Assembly: GCA_965246745.1 (NCBI GenBank)
Contig: OZ251980.1
Span: forward strand, 2,914,001-2,978,000
From: JANXMY01 sp965246745
GTDB taxonomy: Bacteria > Armatimonadota > Armatimonadia > Armatimonadales > Capsulimonadaceae
Direction of reading: 5' to 3'
DNA length: 64,000 nucleotides
The position numbers were made by a program, and so were the translations under genes. Shown here one piece after another: positions 40,213 to 49,065 of this stretch (positions are counted from its first letter, which is position 1; every line of letters starts with the position of its first letter). Under the pieces are notes generated by a model. That model worked only from the letters and a program-made list of their open reading frames with translations. It searched no databases and had not been told where the DNA came from.

Positions 40213-40911
40213 TCACTGTTTTTCGCCCGTGACGGTCTTACGATACGCCGTGATCAAATTGTGCGCCTGCCGGGTCGGCTCCGGCAGGCGGTAGCCCTGC
40301 ACGCACTCCAAAACCAGCCGAGCCGCCGACCCGACACTGACTTTGTGACCCGGCGACACATACAGCGGGTTGGTGCGGAGCTTGGTCTGCACCACCGACC
40401 CGATCACCGTCTCCCCGCCTTTTTCCCGCAGCGGGGTTTGCTCCCCAACCCCGAGCGCTTGCGTCCGGTCAAAGTCGCCGTACAAAAACGTTTTGGCGAC
40501 CCCGATGCTCGGCACATCCAAAATCAGGCCCAGGTGACACGCCAGGCCGAAGCCGCGCGGGTGCGCCCGCCCCGCCCCGTCGGTCATCAGCAGGTCGGGC
40601 ACAGTTTGAAGCTGCCGAAACGCTTCCAGCGCGACCGGCGACTCGCGAAACGACAGCAGGCCGGGAATATACGGCATGGGCGGCGCGGCGGTCGCATACT
40701 GCGCTTCCAAAACTTCCAGCGCGGGAAACGACAGCACGACCACGACCGCATAGCCCTCGCCCCGCTCTTCGCTGTACGACAAGTCCAGCCCCGCGATGGT
40801 TTTGATCTCGCCGAAGCCGTCGGCGAGCGACACCTGCGACCGCAGCGCCGTTTGCTGCGCCTGCGCCTCCGCCGGGGTCATGTCCCATGAATGCAAGTCG
40901 GCAAATTCCAT
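40213..40911 (-). CDS. nfi: Endonuclease V (deoxyinosine 3' endonuclease)
   Basis: 232 residues. Nicks DNA (or RNA) at the second bond 3' of inosine. Conserved: AGLDLSYSE (catalytic Asp about 43), PYIPGLLSFRE (wedge and Glu, about 80-90), LLMTDGAGRAHPRGFGLACHLG (Asp about 110), PSIGVAKTFLYG and VSPGHKVS. Full length. Lies 23 bases after tsaD on the same strand. Confidence 0.95.
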   Translation of the reverse strand: MEFADLHSWDMTPAEAQAQQTALRSQVSLADGFGEIKTIAGLDLSYSEERGEGYAVVVVLSFPALEVLEAQYATAAPPMPYIPGLLSFRESPVALEAFRQLQTVPDLLMTDGAGRAHPRGFGLACHLGLILDVPSIGVAKTFLYGDFDRTQALGVGEQTPLREKGGETVIGSVVQTKLRTNPLYVSPGHKVSVGSAARLVLECVQGYRLPEPTRQAHNLITAYRKTVTGEKQ

Positions 40912-40934
40912 AAAGCGCTCCTCGAACGATTTTC

Positions 40935-41933
40935 TTAAGCCAGCCGCTCGGACGCCAGCGTGTCCAAATCCAGACCGTCAATCTTCCCGGCCTGCCAGTG
41001 GTAATACCCCGCGCAGGCAATCATGGCGGCATTGTCGGTGCAGAGGCGCGGCGGCGGCAGAGTGAGGCGCAGGCCCGCGTCGCCGCAGGCGTCCTGCATC
41101 GCGGATTTCAGGCGTGAATTGGCCGCTACCCCGCCGGCCAGCAAAACGTGCCCGACCCCGTGCCGCTGGGCCGCTGTCAGCGTTTTGGTAACCAGCGCCC
41201 CGACAATCGCTTCCTGCACCGACGCCGCCCAGTCCGGCAGCGAGACCGCCGCCAGCGCCGGGTCTTTGTGCGCGTTCAACACAGCGGTTTTCAGGCCGCT
41301 GAACGAAAAGTCCAGCGAGTCCGGCCCAAGCTGGGCGCGGGGCAGAGAGACCGCGCCGGCATTGCCGTCTTTGGACAGCTTGTCAATCGAGACGCCGCCG
41401 GGATAGGGCAGGCCGAGGATACGCGCGGATTTGTCGAACGCTTCCCCGGCGGCATCATCGCGCGTCCGGCCCAAAATGAGGTAGTCGCCATGCCCGCGCA
41501 CCAGAAAAATCTCCGAATGCCCGCCCGACGCGACCAGGCAGATCACCGGAAATGCAATCTCCGGGTCCACCAGCCAGTTGGCATAAATGTGCGCTTCAAT
41601 ATGATGCACCGCCAGCAGCGGGACTTGCAGCGCATACGCCAGCGCTTTGGCCGCCGACACACCCACCAGCAGCGCCCCGAGCAGCCCCGGACGGTTCGCG
41701 ACCGCAATGCCGCCCAAATCCTGGAAGCCGATGCCGGCTTCCGCGAGCGCTTCGGCGATCACGGCATTGATCTGCGACACATGCTGCCGGGACGCCACTT
41801 CCGGCACGACCCCGCCGGTTTTGGCATGCAGGTCAATCTGCGAGGCAATGATGTTCGAGCGCAGCTCGCGCCCGTCCCGAAGCACCGCCGCCGACGTTTC
41901 ATCGCACGACGTTTCAATTCCCAAAATGTCCAT
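40935..41933 (-). CDS. tsaD: tRNA N6-threonylcarbamoyladenosine transferase catalytic subunit
   Basis: 332 residues from ATG 41933 (MDILGIETSCDETSAAVL). With TsaB, TsaE and TsaC it makes t6A37 in ANN-decoding tRNAs. ASKHA-fold motifs: ETSCDETS, ASRQHVSQIN, AVHHIEAHIYANWL (metal His-x3-His), LVASGGHSEIFLV and LAGGVAANSRLK. A TATCAT box ends six bases before the ATG, so the mRNA may be leaderless; its promoter region overlaps the divergent atpG promoter. Confidence 0.96.
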   Translation of the reverse strand: MDILGIETSCDETSAAVLRDGRELRSNIIASQIDLHAKTGGVVPEVASRQHVSQINAVIAEALAEAGIGFQDLGGIAVANRPGLLGALLVGVSAAKALAYALQVPLLAVHHIEAHIYANWLVDPEIAFPVICLVASGGHSEIFLVRGHGDYLILGRTRDDAAGEAFDKSARILGLPYPGGVSIDKLSKDGNAGAVSLPRAQLGPDSLDFSFSGLKTAVLNAHKDPALAAVSLPDWAASVQEAIVGALVTKTLTAAQRHGVGHVLLAGGVAANSRLKSAMQDACGDAGLRLTLPPPRLCTDNAAMIACAGYYHWQAGKIDGLDLDTLASERLA

Positions 41934-41965
41934 AAGCGTATGATACCCCGAACGCTCCCCCGGCG

Positions 41966-41994
41966 TTGACAAAGAAGCCCGTTTACGGTATCAT
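41966..41994 (+). promoter_or_regulatory. Promoter of atpG
   Basis: TTGACA 41966-41971, 17-bp spacer, TATCAT 41989-41994. Separates atpG from any upstream atp genes, which are absent here. Confidence 0.85.
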
Positions 41995-42040
41995 TTGAGC
42001 AATCTTCTCAGCTTCTCTCAGAGCTTCTAAGGACCCACGC

Positions 42041-42922
42041 ATGGCAACACCCCGGCAGATACGCGGACGCATCCGCACGGCGAAAAATATCCAGCAGATC
42101 ACCAAAGCCATGAAAATGGTCGCCGCCGCCCGCCTGCGCCGCGCCCAGGACGCGGTCGGGGCCGCCCGGCCCTACGCCGAAAAAATCCGGGCCGTCATGC
42201 AGAGCCTCAGCGCCGGCGGCACCGAAGGACTCCAGCATCCGCTCCTGCGCCGCTCGGACGGCGAGCCGGCCCGCATCGGCGTGATTTTGATCACGGGCGA
42301 CCGGGGCCTGTGCGGCGCGTACAACTCCACGGTGATTCGCCGGGCCAACGATTTAATCAAGCCTTACGGCCCGTCCCGCGCGAAGCTGGTCTGCATCGGG
42401 AAAAAAGGCGCGACGTTTTTCAAGCGGCGCGGCTTCGAGGTTGTCGCCGAGCACCCCGTTCCCGCCACCGGCATCTCGTTCCCCGAAGCGCAGGCGCTGT
42501 CCCGCACAGGCCGAGAATTGTTTGGGAGCGGCGAGATTGACGCCCTGTACTTGATCTACACCCAGTTCTTTTCGGCCATGACCCAGCGCCCGCAAACGCT
42601 CACCATTCTGCCGATCCAGCCGCCGGCTGACGATGCTCCCGCCGATGCCCCGAAGCAGCAGCCCGCCGACTACATCTTCGAGCCGGACCCCGAAGTGATT
42701 CTCGGCAGCCTGCTCCCGCGCTATGTGGATACCCAGGTCTACCAGGCCATTATTGAAAGCGTCGCCTCCGAGCACGGTGCCCGCATGACTTCCATGTCGA
42801 GCGCGACCGACAACGCCGGCAAGATGATTTCGGGCCTCACGCTGTCCCTGAACCGCGCCCGGCAGGCCACCATCACCAAAGAGATTGCCGAGATCGTCGG
42901 CGGCGCTGAGGCGCTGAAATAA
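42041..42922 (+). CDS. atpG: ATP synthase F1 gamma subunit
   Basis: 293 residues, central rotor shaft. N-terminal RQIRGRIRTAKNIQQITKAMKMVAAARLRRAQ and C-terminal ASEHGARMTSMSSATDNAGKMI...RARQATITKEIAEIVGGAEAL are textbook; GDRGLCGAYNS lies in the Rossmann part. AAGGA eight bases before the ATG. atpA is not upstream: the gene has its own promoter and is divergent from tsaD, so the usual atpIBEFHAGDC order is broken. Confidence 0.97.
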   Translation: MATPRQIRGRIRTAKNIQQITKAMKMVAAARLRRAQDAVGAARPYAEKIRAVMQSLSAGGTEGLQHPLLRRSDGEPARIGVILITGDRGLCGAYNSTVIRRANDLIKPYGPSRAKLVCIGKKGATFFKRRGFEVVAEHPVPATGISFPEAQALSRTGRELFGSGEIDALYLIYTQFFSAMTQRPQTLTILPIQPPADDAPADAPKQQPADYIFEPDPEVILGSLLPRYVDTQVYQAIIESVASEHGARMTSMSSATDNAGKMISGLTLSLNRARQATITKEIAEIVGGAEALK

Positions 42923-42978
42923 AACCTCTTGTTTACGGCCCGACCGCCAACCAAGCGCTTCGCCGGTTTGCCGTTCGC

Positions 42979-43254
42979 ATGAGCGGCGAAACGCTGTCTG
43001 ATCTGCATAAGCCGCCTGATGTCAAGTGGCCGGAATTTACGGTCGCCGCATTGGAAGCGGCATTCGCCGCTCGGCGACCTGTTTTGTTTGACCTGACGCA
43101 TGTGCAGGATATTGCGGATGTGCTAAAAGGAAGCGGCCGGTACGCGGCAGCGATAACGACGCACGAGCTGCGTTACCTTCGGCTCCATTGGGCGCGGTTC
43201 CGGGCCATTGTCCAATTCTATGAGAACGACGAAATGAGGCAGCCGCCGTGGTAA
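42979..43254 (+). CDS. Small protein of unknown function between atpG and atpD
   Basis: 91 residues, basic and aromatic-rich in the C-terminal half (HELRYLRLHWARFRAIVQFYEND). No domain recognised. Starts 56 bases after atpG and overlaps the next small gene by 7 bases, so the two form a pair inserted in the atp operon. No strong Shine-Dalgarno. Probably a genuine gene given the coupling, but acquired. Confidence 0.5.
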   Translation: MSGETLSDLHKPPDVKWPEFTVAALEAAFAARRPVLFDLTHVQDIADVLKGSGRYAAAITTHELRYLRLHWARFRAIVQFYENDEMRQPPW

Positions 43255-43682
43255 CAACATCAGCACAGCCCTTAACTTTATCTGCGGGTAGCAGTTCGCT
43301 TGTCATCGAAACGGAGAGAAACGGGTGGGCAAGGTGCTTTTTAGTGGAGGGCAAGCGGACTTATCTCGGGGCAGACAGCCTCGAGATCGTTTTGACCCGT
43401 TTGCGTGATGCGGTAGACGCGGCGAAGCCTCTGGATTGTCCTGCCGGGTGGGAACTTGAAGGGCTGGCTGTTGCCTGGCGCTTATCACTTGCGGAAGTGC
43501 ACCACGTTCTTTATGTTGGGGAAGATGGGGCAGACCGTATGCTCTTCTGGCAAAATTCCCGCACATCGCCGGTCTCCATCGCCGGAGTTATGCGCCTTTC
43601 TCCAATGCAGCAGCGGCAGTGGGTTCAGGTATTAAGCAAAGCACTGGAAGAAGCGGAGCGTCCTGAGCTTGTCGCAGCATGA
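43248..43682 (+). CDS. Protein of unknown function between atpG and atpD
   Basis: 144 residues from GTG 43248. Mixed alpha/beta composition, no membrane helix; opening SSLVIETERNGWARCFLVEGKRTYLG, later WRLSLAEVHHVLYVGEDGADRMLFW. No family recognised. More AT-rich than atpG or atpD. Together with the 91-residue protein it may be an acquired two-gene unit; toxin-antitoxin is one possibility but no motif supports it. Confidence 0.55.
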   Translation: MVTTSAQPLTLSAGSSSLVIETERNGWARCFLVEGKRTYLGADSLEIVLTRLRDAVDAAKPLDCPAGWELEGLAVAWRLSLAEVHHVLYVGEDGADRMLFWQNSRTSPVSIAGVMRLSPMQQRQWVQVLSKALEEAERPELVAA

Positions 43683-43694
43683 GTCCTCCTCTGC

Positions 43695-43724
43695 TTGACA
43701 CCCTTCGCGCTTTTCGGTTATACT
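43695..43724 (+). promoter_or_regulatory. Promoter of atpD
   Basis: TTGACA 43695-43700, 18-bp spacer, TATACT 43719-43724. The leader is about 115 bases and ends in AGGGAGAGA before the ATG at 43845. Gives atpD its own transcript after the inserted genes. Confidence 0.85.
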
Positions 43725-43844
43725 TGGCACGGCTTCGCGGACTTTTTCACAAATTAACAGAAGTTTACAAATAACTGCAATCTCAAGAATTTTTCAGGGG
43801 CTGTTATTCACGGGATTTTCATTCAAGGGAGAGATACTTAGACT

Positions 43845-45272
43845 ATGGCTGTCGGTAAAATCGTACAAATCCAGGGGCCGGTCGTGGACGCGCAGTTTGC
43901 GCCCGGCGAGCTGCCCCAAATCCTCAATGCGCTGACCATTGCCGATCCGGCGCATGACTCGAACCTGACCGTCGAAGTCTCGCAGCATCTCGGCAACGAT
44001 GTCGTCCGCTGCATCGCCATGTCGTCCACCGACGGCCTCATGCGCGGCATGGATGTCAACGACACCGGCGGGGCCATCACCGTGCCGGTCGGCAATGCGA
44101 CCCTCGGGCGCGTCTTCAACCTCTTGGGCAGTCCCATTGACGAGCGCGGGCCGGTCGCGACCGACCTGCGCTACCCGATCCACCGGACCGCGCCGACACT
44201 TGAAGACCAGTCGGCGAATATCGAGATTCTCGAAACGGGCATCAAAGTCATTGACCTCTTGTGCCCCTACCCGAAAGGCGGCAAGATCGGCCTGTTCGGC
44301 GGCGCGGGGGTCGGCAAGACCGTCACCATTCAGGAGCTGATCCGAAACATCGCGGTCGAGTTCGGCGGCGTCTCGGTCTTCGCCGGGGTCGGCGAGCGCA
44401 CCCGTGAAGGCAACGACCTGTGGCTCGAGATGGGCGAAACGGAGTTCAAAGACGCCGAAGGCAAGACCGCGCATGTCATTGACAAGACCGCGATGGTGTT
44501 CGGGCAGATGAACGAGCCGCCGGGCGCACGCCTGCGGGTCGCGCTGTCCGGGCTGACAATGGCCGAATACTTCCGGGACGAGCAGGGGCAGGACGTGCTC
44601 TTGTTTATTGACAACATCTTTCGCTTTGTCCAGGCCGGCTCCGAAGTCTCGGCGCTTTTGGGCCGTATGCCCAGCGCGGTCGGCTATCAGCCGACTTTGG
44701 CGTCGGAAATGGGCGGACTTCAGGAGCGCATCACCAGCACCAAAAACGGCTCGGTGACTTCGGTGCAGGCGGTCTATGTCCCTGCCGACGACCCGACCGA
44801 CCCCGCGCCTGCCACAACGTTCGCATTTCTTGACGCCACCACATACTTGGAGCGCTCGCTCGCGGCTATCGGCATCTTCCCGGCGGTGGACCCGCTGGTC
44901 TCGACTTCGCGCATTCTTGACCCTGCCGTCGTCGGCCAGGAGCATTACGATGTCGCGCGGGGCGTCCAGCAGATTTTGCAGCGCTACAAAGAACTTCAAG
45001 ACATCATCGCTATTCTCGGCATTGACGAGCTGTCCGACGAAGACAAGCTGACCGTCGCCCGCGCCCGCAAAATCCGAAACTTCCTCGGCCAGCCATTCTC
45101 GGTCGCCGAGCAGTTCACCGGCTTGCCGGGCCAGTATGTGCGCCTCACCGACACCGTGCGGTCGTTCAAGTCTATTTTGGAAGGCGAGCACGACGACCTG
45201 CCCGAGCAGGCGTTCTTGAACTGCGGCGCGATTGAGCAGGCGGTCGAAAAAGCGAAAGCGATGGGCGGGTAA
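43845..45272 (+). CDS. atpD: ATP synthase F1 beta subunit
   Basis: 475 residues, full length; carries the catalytic nucleotide sites. P-loop GGAGVGKTVTIQELI (about 150), GERTREGNDLW with catalytic Glu (about 183), VLLFIDNIFRFVQAGSEVSALLGRMPSAVGYQPTL, and the DELSD motif ALGIDELSDEDK-like (AILGIDELSDEDKLTV, about 385). All catalytic residues are present. atpC is normally adjacent but here lies 217 bases away, behind a repeat element. Confidence 0.98.
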   Translation: MAVGKIVQIQGPVVDAQFAPGELPQILNALTIADPAHDSNLTVEVSQHLGNDVVRCIAMSSTDGLMRGMDVNDTGGAITVPVGNATLGRVFNLLGSPIDERGPVATDLRYPIHRTAPTLEDQSANIEILETGIKVIDLLCPYPKGGKIGLFGGAGVGKTVTIQELIRNIAVEFGGVSVFAGVGERTREGNDLWLEMGETEFKDAEGKTAHVIDKTAMVFGQMNEPPGARLRVALSGLTMAEYFRDEQGQDVLLFIDNIFRFVQAGSEVSALLGRMPSAVGYQPTLASEMGGLQERITSTKNGSVTSVQAVYVPADDPTDPAPATTFAFLDATTYLERSLAAIGIFPAVDPLVSTSRILDPAVVGQEHYDVARGVQQILQRYKELQDIIAILGIDELSDEDKLTVARARKIRNFLGQPFSVAEQFTGLPGQYVRLTDTVRSFKSILEGEHDDLPEQAFLNCGAIEQAVEKAKAMGG

Positions 45273-45312
45273 TTTTTGGGAGCGGGGGAGCGAGGGCGGG
45301 GCGCGAGGGAAG

Positions 45313-45445
45313 GCGAGGAAGTAAACTTCACTCGCTGAATGGCATCCTTCGGATGTAAGAATTGTAAGCATAAATAAGAATTGCAAGCATAAACGGGTCT
45401 GTCGTCCGCAGGACGCTATTCAGCGAGTGAAGTTTACTTCCTCGC
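45313..45445. repeat. GCGAG-type inverted-repeat element between atpD and atpC
   Basis: Perfect 28-bp arms (45313-45340 and 45418-45445), with weaker pairing extending outward. Arm hairpin GCGAG-T-GAAGT-TT-ACTTC-CTCGC. The centre holds GCATCC-TTC-GGATG (45342-45355), CGTCCGCAGGACG (45403-45415) and two near-copies of GAATTGTAAGCATAAA. Confidence 0.93.
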
Positions 45446-45489
45446 TCCTTCGCCCTTTCCGCCCTTCACCGTGCTCGGTAACACAAACT

Positions 45490-45909
45490 ATGGCAGCAAC
45501 GTATATTTTAGATGTGGTCACGCCCGAGCGCGTCCTGCTCTCCGAGGAAGTCACCCAAACCATCGCGCCCGGCTCCGAAGGGCAGCTCGGCATTCTCGCC
45601 CACCACGCGCCCTTGATGAGCGAGCTGTCGCCCGGCGAAGTGCTGGCGACCCTGGCCGACGGGCGGACGACGGCGCACCTGATCATCTCAGGCGGCTTTC
45701 TCGAAGTCGCGCCGCACGACGGCCACGCCACCATTCTCGCCGACAGCGCCGAGCGGGCCGACGAAGTGGATGTGACCCGCGCGGAAGAAGACCTGGCCGC
45801 CGCCCGGCAGATGCTGGCCGATGCCGGCGACAGCGCCGACACGCAGGCCGACGCCCGCCGGGCGGTCACTTTGGCGGAAACTCGTATCCGCGTTTCGCGC
45901 GGACGCTGA
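45490..45909 (+). CDS. atpC: ATP synthase F1 epsilon subunit
   Basis: 139 residues from ATG 45490. N-terminal beta-sandwich (ILDVVTPERVLLSEEVTQTIAPGSEGQLGILAHHAPLM) and C-terminal helical hairpin (about 90-138) that can inhibit ATP hydrolysis. The in-frame start further upstream falls in the repeat element and is rejected. Followed after 10 bases by a YacL-like gene. Confidence 0.95.
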   Translation: MAATYILDVVTPERVLLSEEVTQTIAPGSEGQLGILAHHAPLMSELSPGEVLATLADGRTTAHLIISGGFLEVAPHDGHATILADSAERADEVDVTRAEEDLAAARQMLADAGDSADTQADARRAVTLAETRIRVSRGR

Positions 45910-45919
45910 GGAGAGTATT

Positions 45920-47149
45920 TTGTCCCCTGAAACAAGCGAAATCCCGGCGCCCAGCCAGACCGTCATCAAGGTCTGGCGGCTGCTGTTTGTCAGCGCCCTG
46001 CTGATCCTCGGCGGCATTCTCGGCTACATGCTCGGGCATGCCATTGTCGCCGCCGTCAGCGACCCCGGCAGCACCAATGCGTTTGTGGTGGCCTCGCGTT
46101 CCAGCTTCGGCACCGGCACAGGCCGCACCACCGCCCTGGCGGCGTTCACCGTGCTCGGCATTCTGCTGGCCCGGCTGGTTTCGCCCCCGGCGTTTCTCGG
46201 TCTGGTCCGGGCGGGCGACCGGCTGCGGGACATGAAGCCGAACGAGAAAGTCGCCACGTTTGTCGGGGTGCTGGTCGGCCTGCTGCTGACCGTCATGCTG
46301 CGCTCGGCGTTTCCGATTATGGGCGTCTGGTTCACGGTGGTCGTCGGCGGGGCGCTGGTCTATTTAGGCATTGTCGCGACGTGGTCCATGAAAGACGAGC
46401 TGCGGATTTTCCTGCCCGGCCCGGCCCCGCTGCCCGCCGACGGCAAGGAAGTTCTGCCCGAGCAGTGCAAGATTCTCGATACCAACGTCATCATTGACGG
46501 CCGGGTCGCCGACATTTGCCGGACCGGATTTATTGAAGGCCCGATTTATGTGCCGGGCTTTGTCCTGGACGAGCTTCAGCACATCGCCGACTCCGCCGAC
46601 GGGCTGAAACGCGCTCGGGGACGCCGGGGGCTGGACATCCTCAACCAAATGCGGACCGAGCTGGATATGCAGGTCCGCACCTACGACAACACCGACCCGA
46701 GCGACCGGGACGAAGTGGACGCCAAGCTCGTGAAGCTGGCGAAAAAGCTCCACGGCAAGATCGTCACCAATGATTACAACTTAAACAAAGTCGCCGAATT
46801 GCAGGGCGTTCCGGTGCTGAACATCAACGAGCTGGCGAACGCCGTCAAGCCGATTGTCCTGCCCGGCGAGGAGATGATCGTCACGATCATCAAAGAAGGC
46901 AAAGAGCAAAATCAAGGCGTCGCTTATTTAGAAGACGGCACCATGATTGTGGTCGAAGGCGGCCGGCGGCGCATCGGCGAGACTTTGCCCGTGGTCACCA
47001 GCAGCGTCTTGCAGACCGTCGCCGGCAAAATGATCTTCGCCAACATCCGGGGCGACGACGAGGGCGACGAAGACGAAGGCAATATGCGGGTGTATCCGCG
47101 CGGCGGCCCGCCGCAGGACCGCCGCTCCGGGGGCGGACGCCGCTATTGA
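45920..47149 (+). CDS. YacL-like membrane PIN/TRAM-domain protein
   Basis: 409 residues from TTG 45920, with GAGGAGAG just upstream. Four N-terminal membrane helices (about 17-145), a PIN nuclease domain with acidic residues in ILDTNVIIDGRVADI, DELQ and DPSDRDEVDAKLVKLA...KIVTNDYNLNK (about 178-290), then a TRAM domain (LPGEEMIVTIIKEGKEQNQGVAYLEDGTMIVVEGG). Matches Bacillus YacL, which also precedes ispD-ispF. RNA or DNA target unknown. Confidence 0.9.
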   Translation: MSPETSEIPAPSQTVIKVWRLLFVSALLILGGILGYMLGHAIVAAVSDPGSTNAFVVASRSSFGTGTGRTTALAAFTVLGILLARLVSPPAFLGLVRAGDRLRDMKPNEKVATFVGVLVGLLLTVMLRSAFPIMGVWFTVVVGGALVYLGIVATWSMKDELRIFLPGPAPLPADGKEVLPEQCKILDTNVIIDGRVADICRTGFIEGPIYVPGFVLDELQHIADSADGLKRARGRRGLDILNQMRTELDMQVRTYDNTDPSDRDEVDAKLVKLAKKLHGKIVTNDYNLNKVAELQGVPVLNINELANAVKPIVLPGEEMIVTIIKEGKEQNQGVAYLEDGTMIVVEGGRRRIGETLPVVTSSVLQTVAGKMIFANIRGDDEGDEDEGNMRVYPRGGPPQDRRSGGGRRY

Positions 47150-47169
47150 CCCCCGGTTCTTGATTGCTT

Positions 47170-48351
47170 ATGGCTGTCTACGCGCTTATTCCTGCCGCCG
47201 GGCGGGCTTCCCGGTTCGGCACCCCCGGCGAAAACAAAGTCTTCGCGCGGCTCGGCGGCACGCCCCTGCTGGCTTGGACCGTGTCGGCCTTTGCCGCGCA
47301 CCCCGAGATTGACGGCATTGTCGTGGTCGCCGGCCCGCACGAAACGGCCCGCTGCCGGGACACGCTGGCCGGGGTCGAAAAAGTCCTGGCGGTGGTCGCC
47401 GGCGGGGAAACCCGGCAGGAGTCGGTCGCCATCGGCTTGTTCACTCTGGGCGGCGACCCCAATGACTTAATTTTAGTCCACGACGCCGCCCGGCCCCTGG
47501 TTTCCGCCGCCGTCCTGGACCGCTGCCTGGCCGGCGCCCGCGCAAACGGCAGCGCGGTCGCCGCTCTGCCGGTCGCCGACACGCTGAAAGCCGCAAATGA
47601 AAACGCCGTCGTTCAGCGCACCGTGGACCGGGGCGGCCTGTGGGCCATGCAGACCCCGCAGGCATTTCGGCTGGGCACGCTGTTTGAGGCCCACAGCGCC
47701 GCCCGCGCTTACGGCTGGACCGGCACCGATGAAGCGGCTTTGGTCGAGCAGTTCGCCGACCATCCCGTTTATCTGGTCTCCGGCGACCCGGCAAACTTCA
47801 AGATTACGCGCCCGGACGACTTGGCGCTGGCGGAAGCGATTGTCTCGTCCCGGTGCCCGCCCGCTATGACCACTCCGCGCATCGGCTTCGGCTACGACAT
47901 TCACCCGCTGACGGCCGGCCGCCCGCTTTTTCTCGGCGGCATTGAGATTCCCAGCGAGCGCGGATTGGACGGCCATTCAGACGCCGATGTGCTGCTCCAT
48001 GCCCTGTGCGACGCCCTGCTCGGCGCGGCGGGCCTGCCCGACATCGGACACTTATTTCCGAACACCGACCCGGCGTACAAAGGCGCACCCAGCCTCACTT
48101 TGCTGGCCGAAGTCGTCCGGCGTGTTCACGCCGAAGGCTTCGCCGCCGGCAACGTCGACATGACCTTGATCGCCGAAGCCCCGAAGATCGCCCCTTATAT
48201 TGCCGCCATGCGGGCCGCGATTGCGGACGTTTTGCGTATAGAGCCGACACGGGTGGGTATAAAAGCAACCACCAACGAAGGCTTAGGCGCTCTGGGCCGG
48301 GCCGAAGGCATCGCCGCCCACGCCGTCGCCCTCCTCGTGCCGTCCTCCTGA
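47170..48351 (+). CDS. ispDF: Bifunctional IspD-IspF enzyme of the MEP isoprenoid pathway
   Basis: 393 residues from ATG 47170. Residues ~1-230 are IspD (MEP cytidylyltransferase): IPAAGRASRFG, ILVHDAARPLV, and LWAMQTPQAFR. Residues ~235-393 are IspF (MECDP synthase): RIGFGYDIHPL with metal Asp/His, GHSDADVLLHALCDALLGAAGLPDIGHLFP, and the end IKATTNEGLGALGRAEGIAA. The fused form catalyses the third and fifth MEP steps, skipping IspE. Such fusions are known in some alphaproteobacteria and epsilonproteobacteria. Confidence 0.95.
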   Translation: MAVYALIPAAGRASRFGTPGENKVFARLGGTPLLAWTVSAFAAHPEIDGIVVVAGPHETARCRDTLAGVEKVLAVVAGGETRQESVAIGLFTLGGDPNDLILVHDAARPLVSAAVLDRCLAGARANGSAVAALPVADTLKAANENAVVQRTVDRGGLWAMQTPQAFRLGTLFEAHSAARAYGWTGTDEAALVEQFADHPVYLVSGDPANFKITRPDDLALAEAIVSSRCPPAMTTPRIGFGYDIHPLTAGRPLFLGGIEIPSERGLDGHSDADVLLHALCDALLGAAGLPDIGHLFPNTDPAYKGAPSLTLLAEVVRRVHAEGFAAGNVDMTLIAEAPKIAPYIAAMRAAIADVLRIEPTRVGIKATTNEGLGALGRAEGIAAHAVALLVPSS

Positions 48352-48375
48352 TTGGGTCTGAGATTGGAGCCGTCC

Positions 48376-49020
48376 ATGCCGCGCTTCCGAGACTTGTTCG
48401 CGATGGGGTTTTTGCTGTTCGCGGCTCCGTTCTCCCTGCCCTGCCGGGCGAAGCTGCTGCCGACCTACGACCTCGCGACGCTTTGCTTTCAGAGCACGGC
48501 TGTTGTCGAGGCCCGCATAGTACGGCATCATCTGTCGGGCCAGGAGGAATGGAAAGACACGTTTACGGCGACCGTCACTAGTCCGCTGGAAGGCGGCTTC
48601 CATGCCGGAGACCCGATTTTCGGGCTGGATTTGTCCCTGTACGACCCGGCCAGAACCGGCCAGCGCTGCCTTCTCTTTTTGGCGCGGGACACGCCTGCCT
48701 CTGCGGAACCGCCCCGCGTCGTAAGCATGCTGCTGGTTGACAGCCGCAGCCGTGTCCGCCGTTATTATCAAGAGTCAAATCCCGGCGGTTTGGTGGCGGA
48801 GGGCTTTCGCCTGGTTCCGATTGCGCCGCCGTCCCATATCAAGGTCACGCGCCGTCACGGGCATCTGGTGTATTCCTATCAGGAAAACGACGGTTATGTG
48901 GAAGATGACAGCGCGGAGCCGCGCTATCCGGCGCTGGCCGATGAGCGGGCATTGATCCTGACCAAATGGACCGCCGCAAAGAAGCTGAAGGCGCCGCCGT
49001 TTCAAGTTCTGCAACGCTAA
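48376..49020 (+). CDS. Exported protein of unknown function
   Basis: 214 residues from ATG 48376. Signal peptide MGFLLFAAPFSLPCRA. The mature part begins LLPTYDLATLCFQSTAVVEARIVRH and has DLSLYDPARTGQRCLLFLA, a pattern seen in small secreted beta-rich proteins that track 'vulnerable' secretion. I recognise no catalytic motif. It stands alone between ispDF and hpf. Confidence 0.65.
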   Translation: MPRFRDLFAMGFLLFAAPFSLPCRAKLLPTYDLATLCFQSTAVVEARIVRHHLSGQEEWKDTFTATVTSPLEGGFHAGDPIFGLDLSLYDPARTGQRCLLFLARDTPASAEPPRVVSMLLVDSRSRVRRYYQESNPGGLVAEGFRLVPIAPPSHIKVTRRHGHLVYSYQENDGYVEDDSAEPRYPALADERALILTKWTAAKKLKAPPFQVLQR

Positions 49021-49065
49021 CGGCTGCCTCAGACAGAGCGCCGAATCGAAAGGGGATAACAGACA

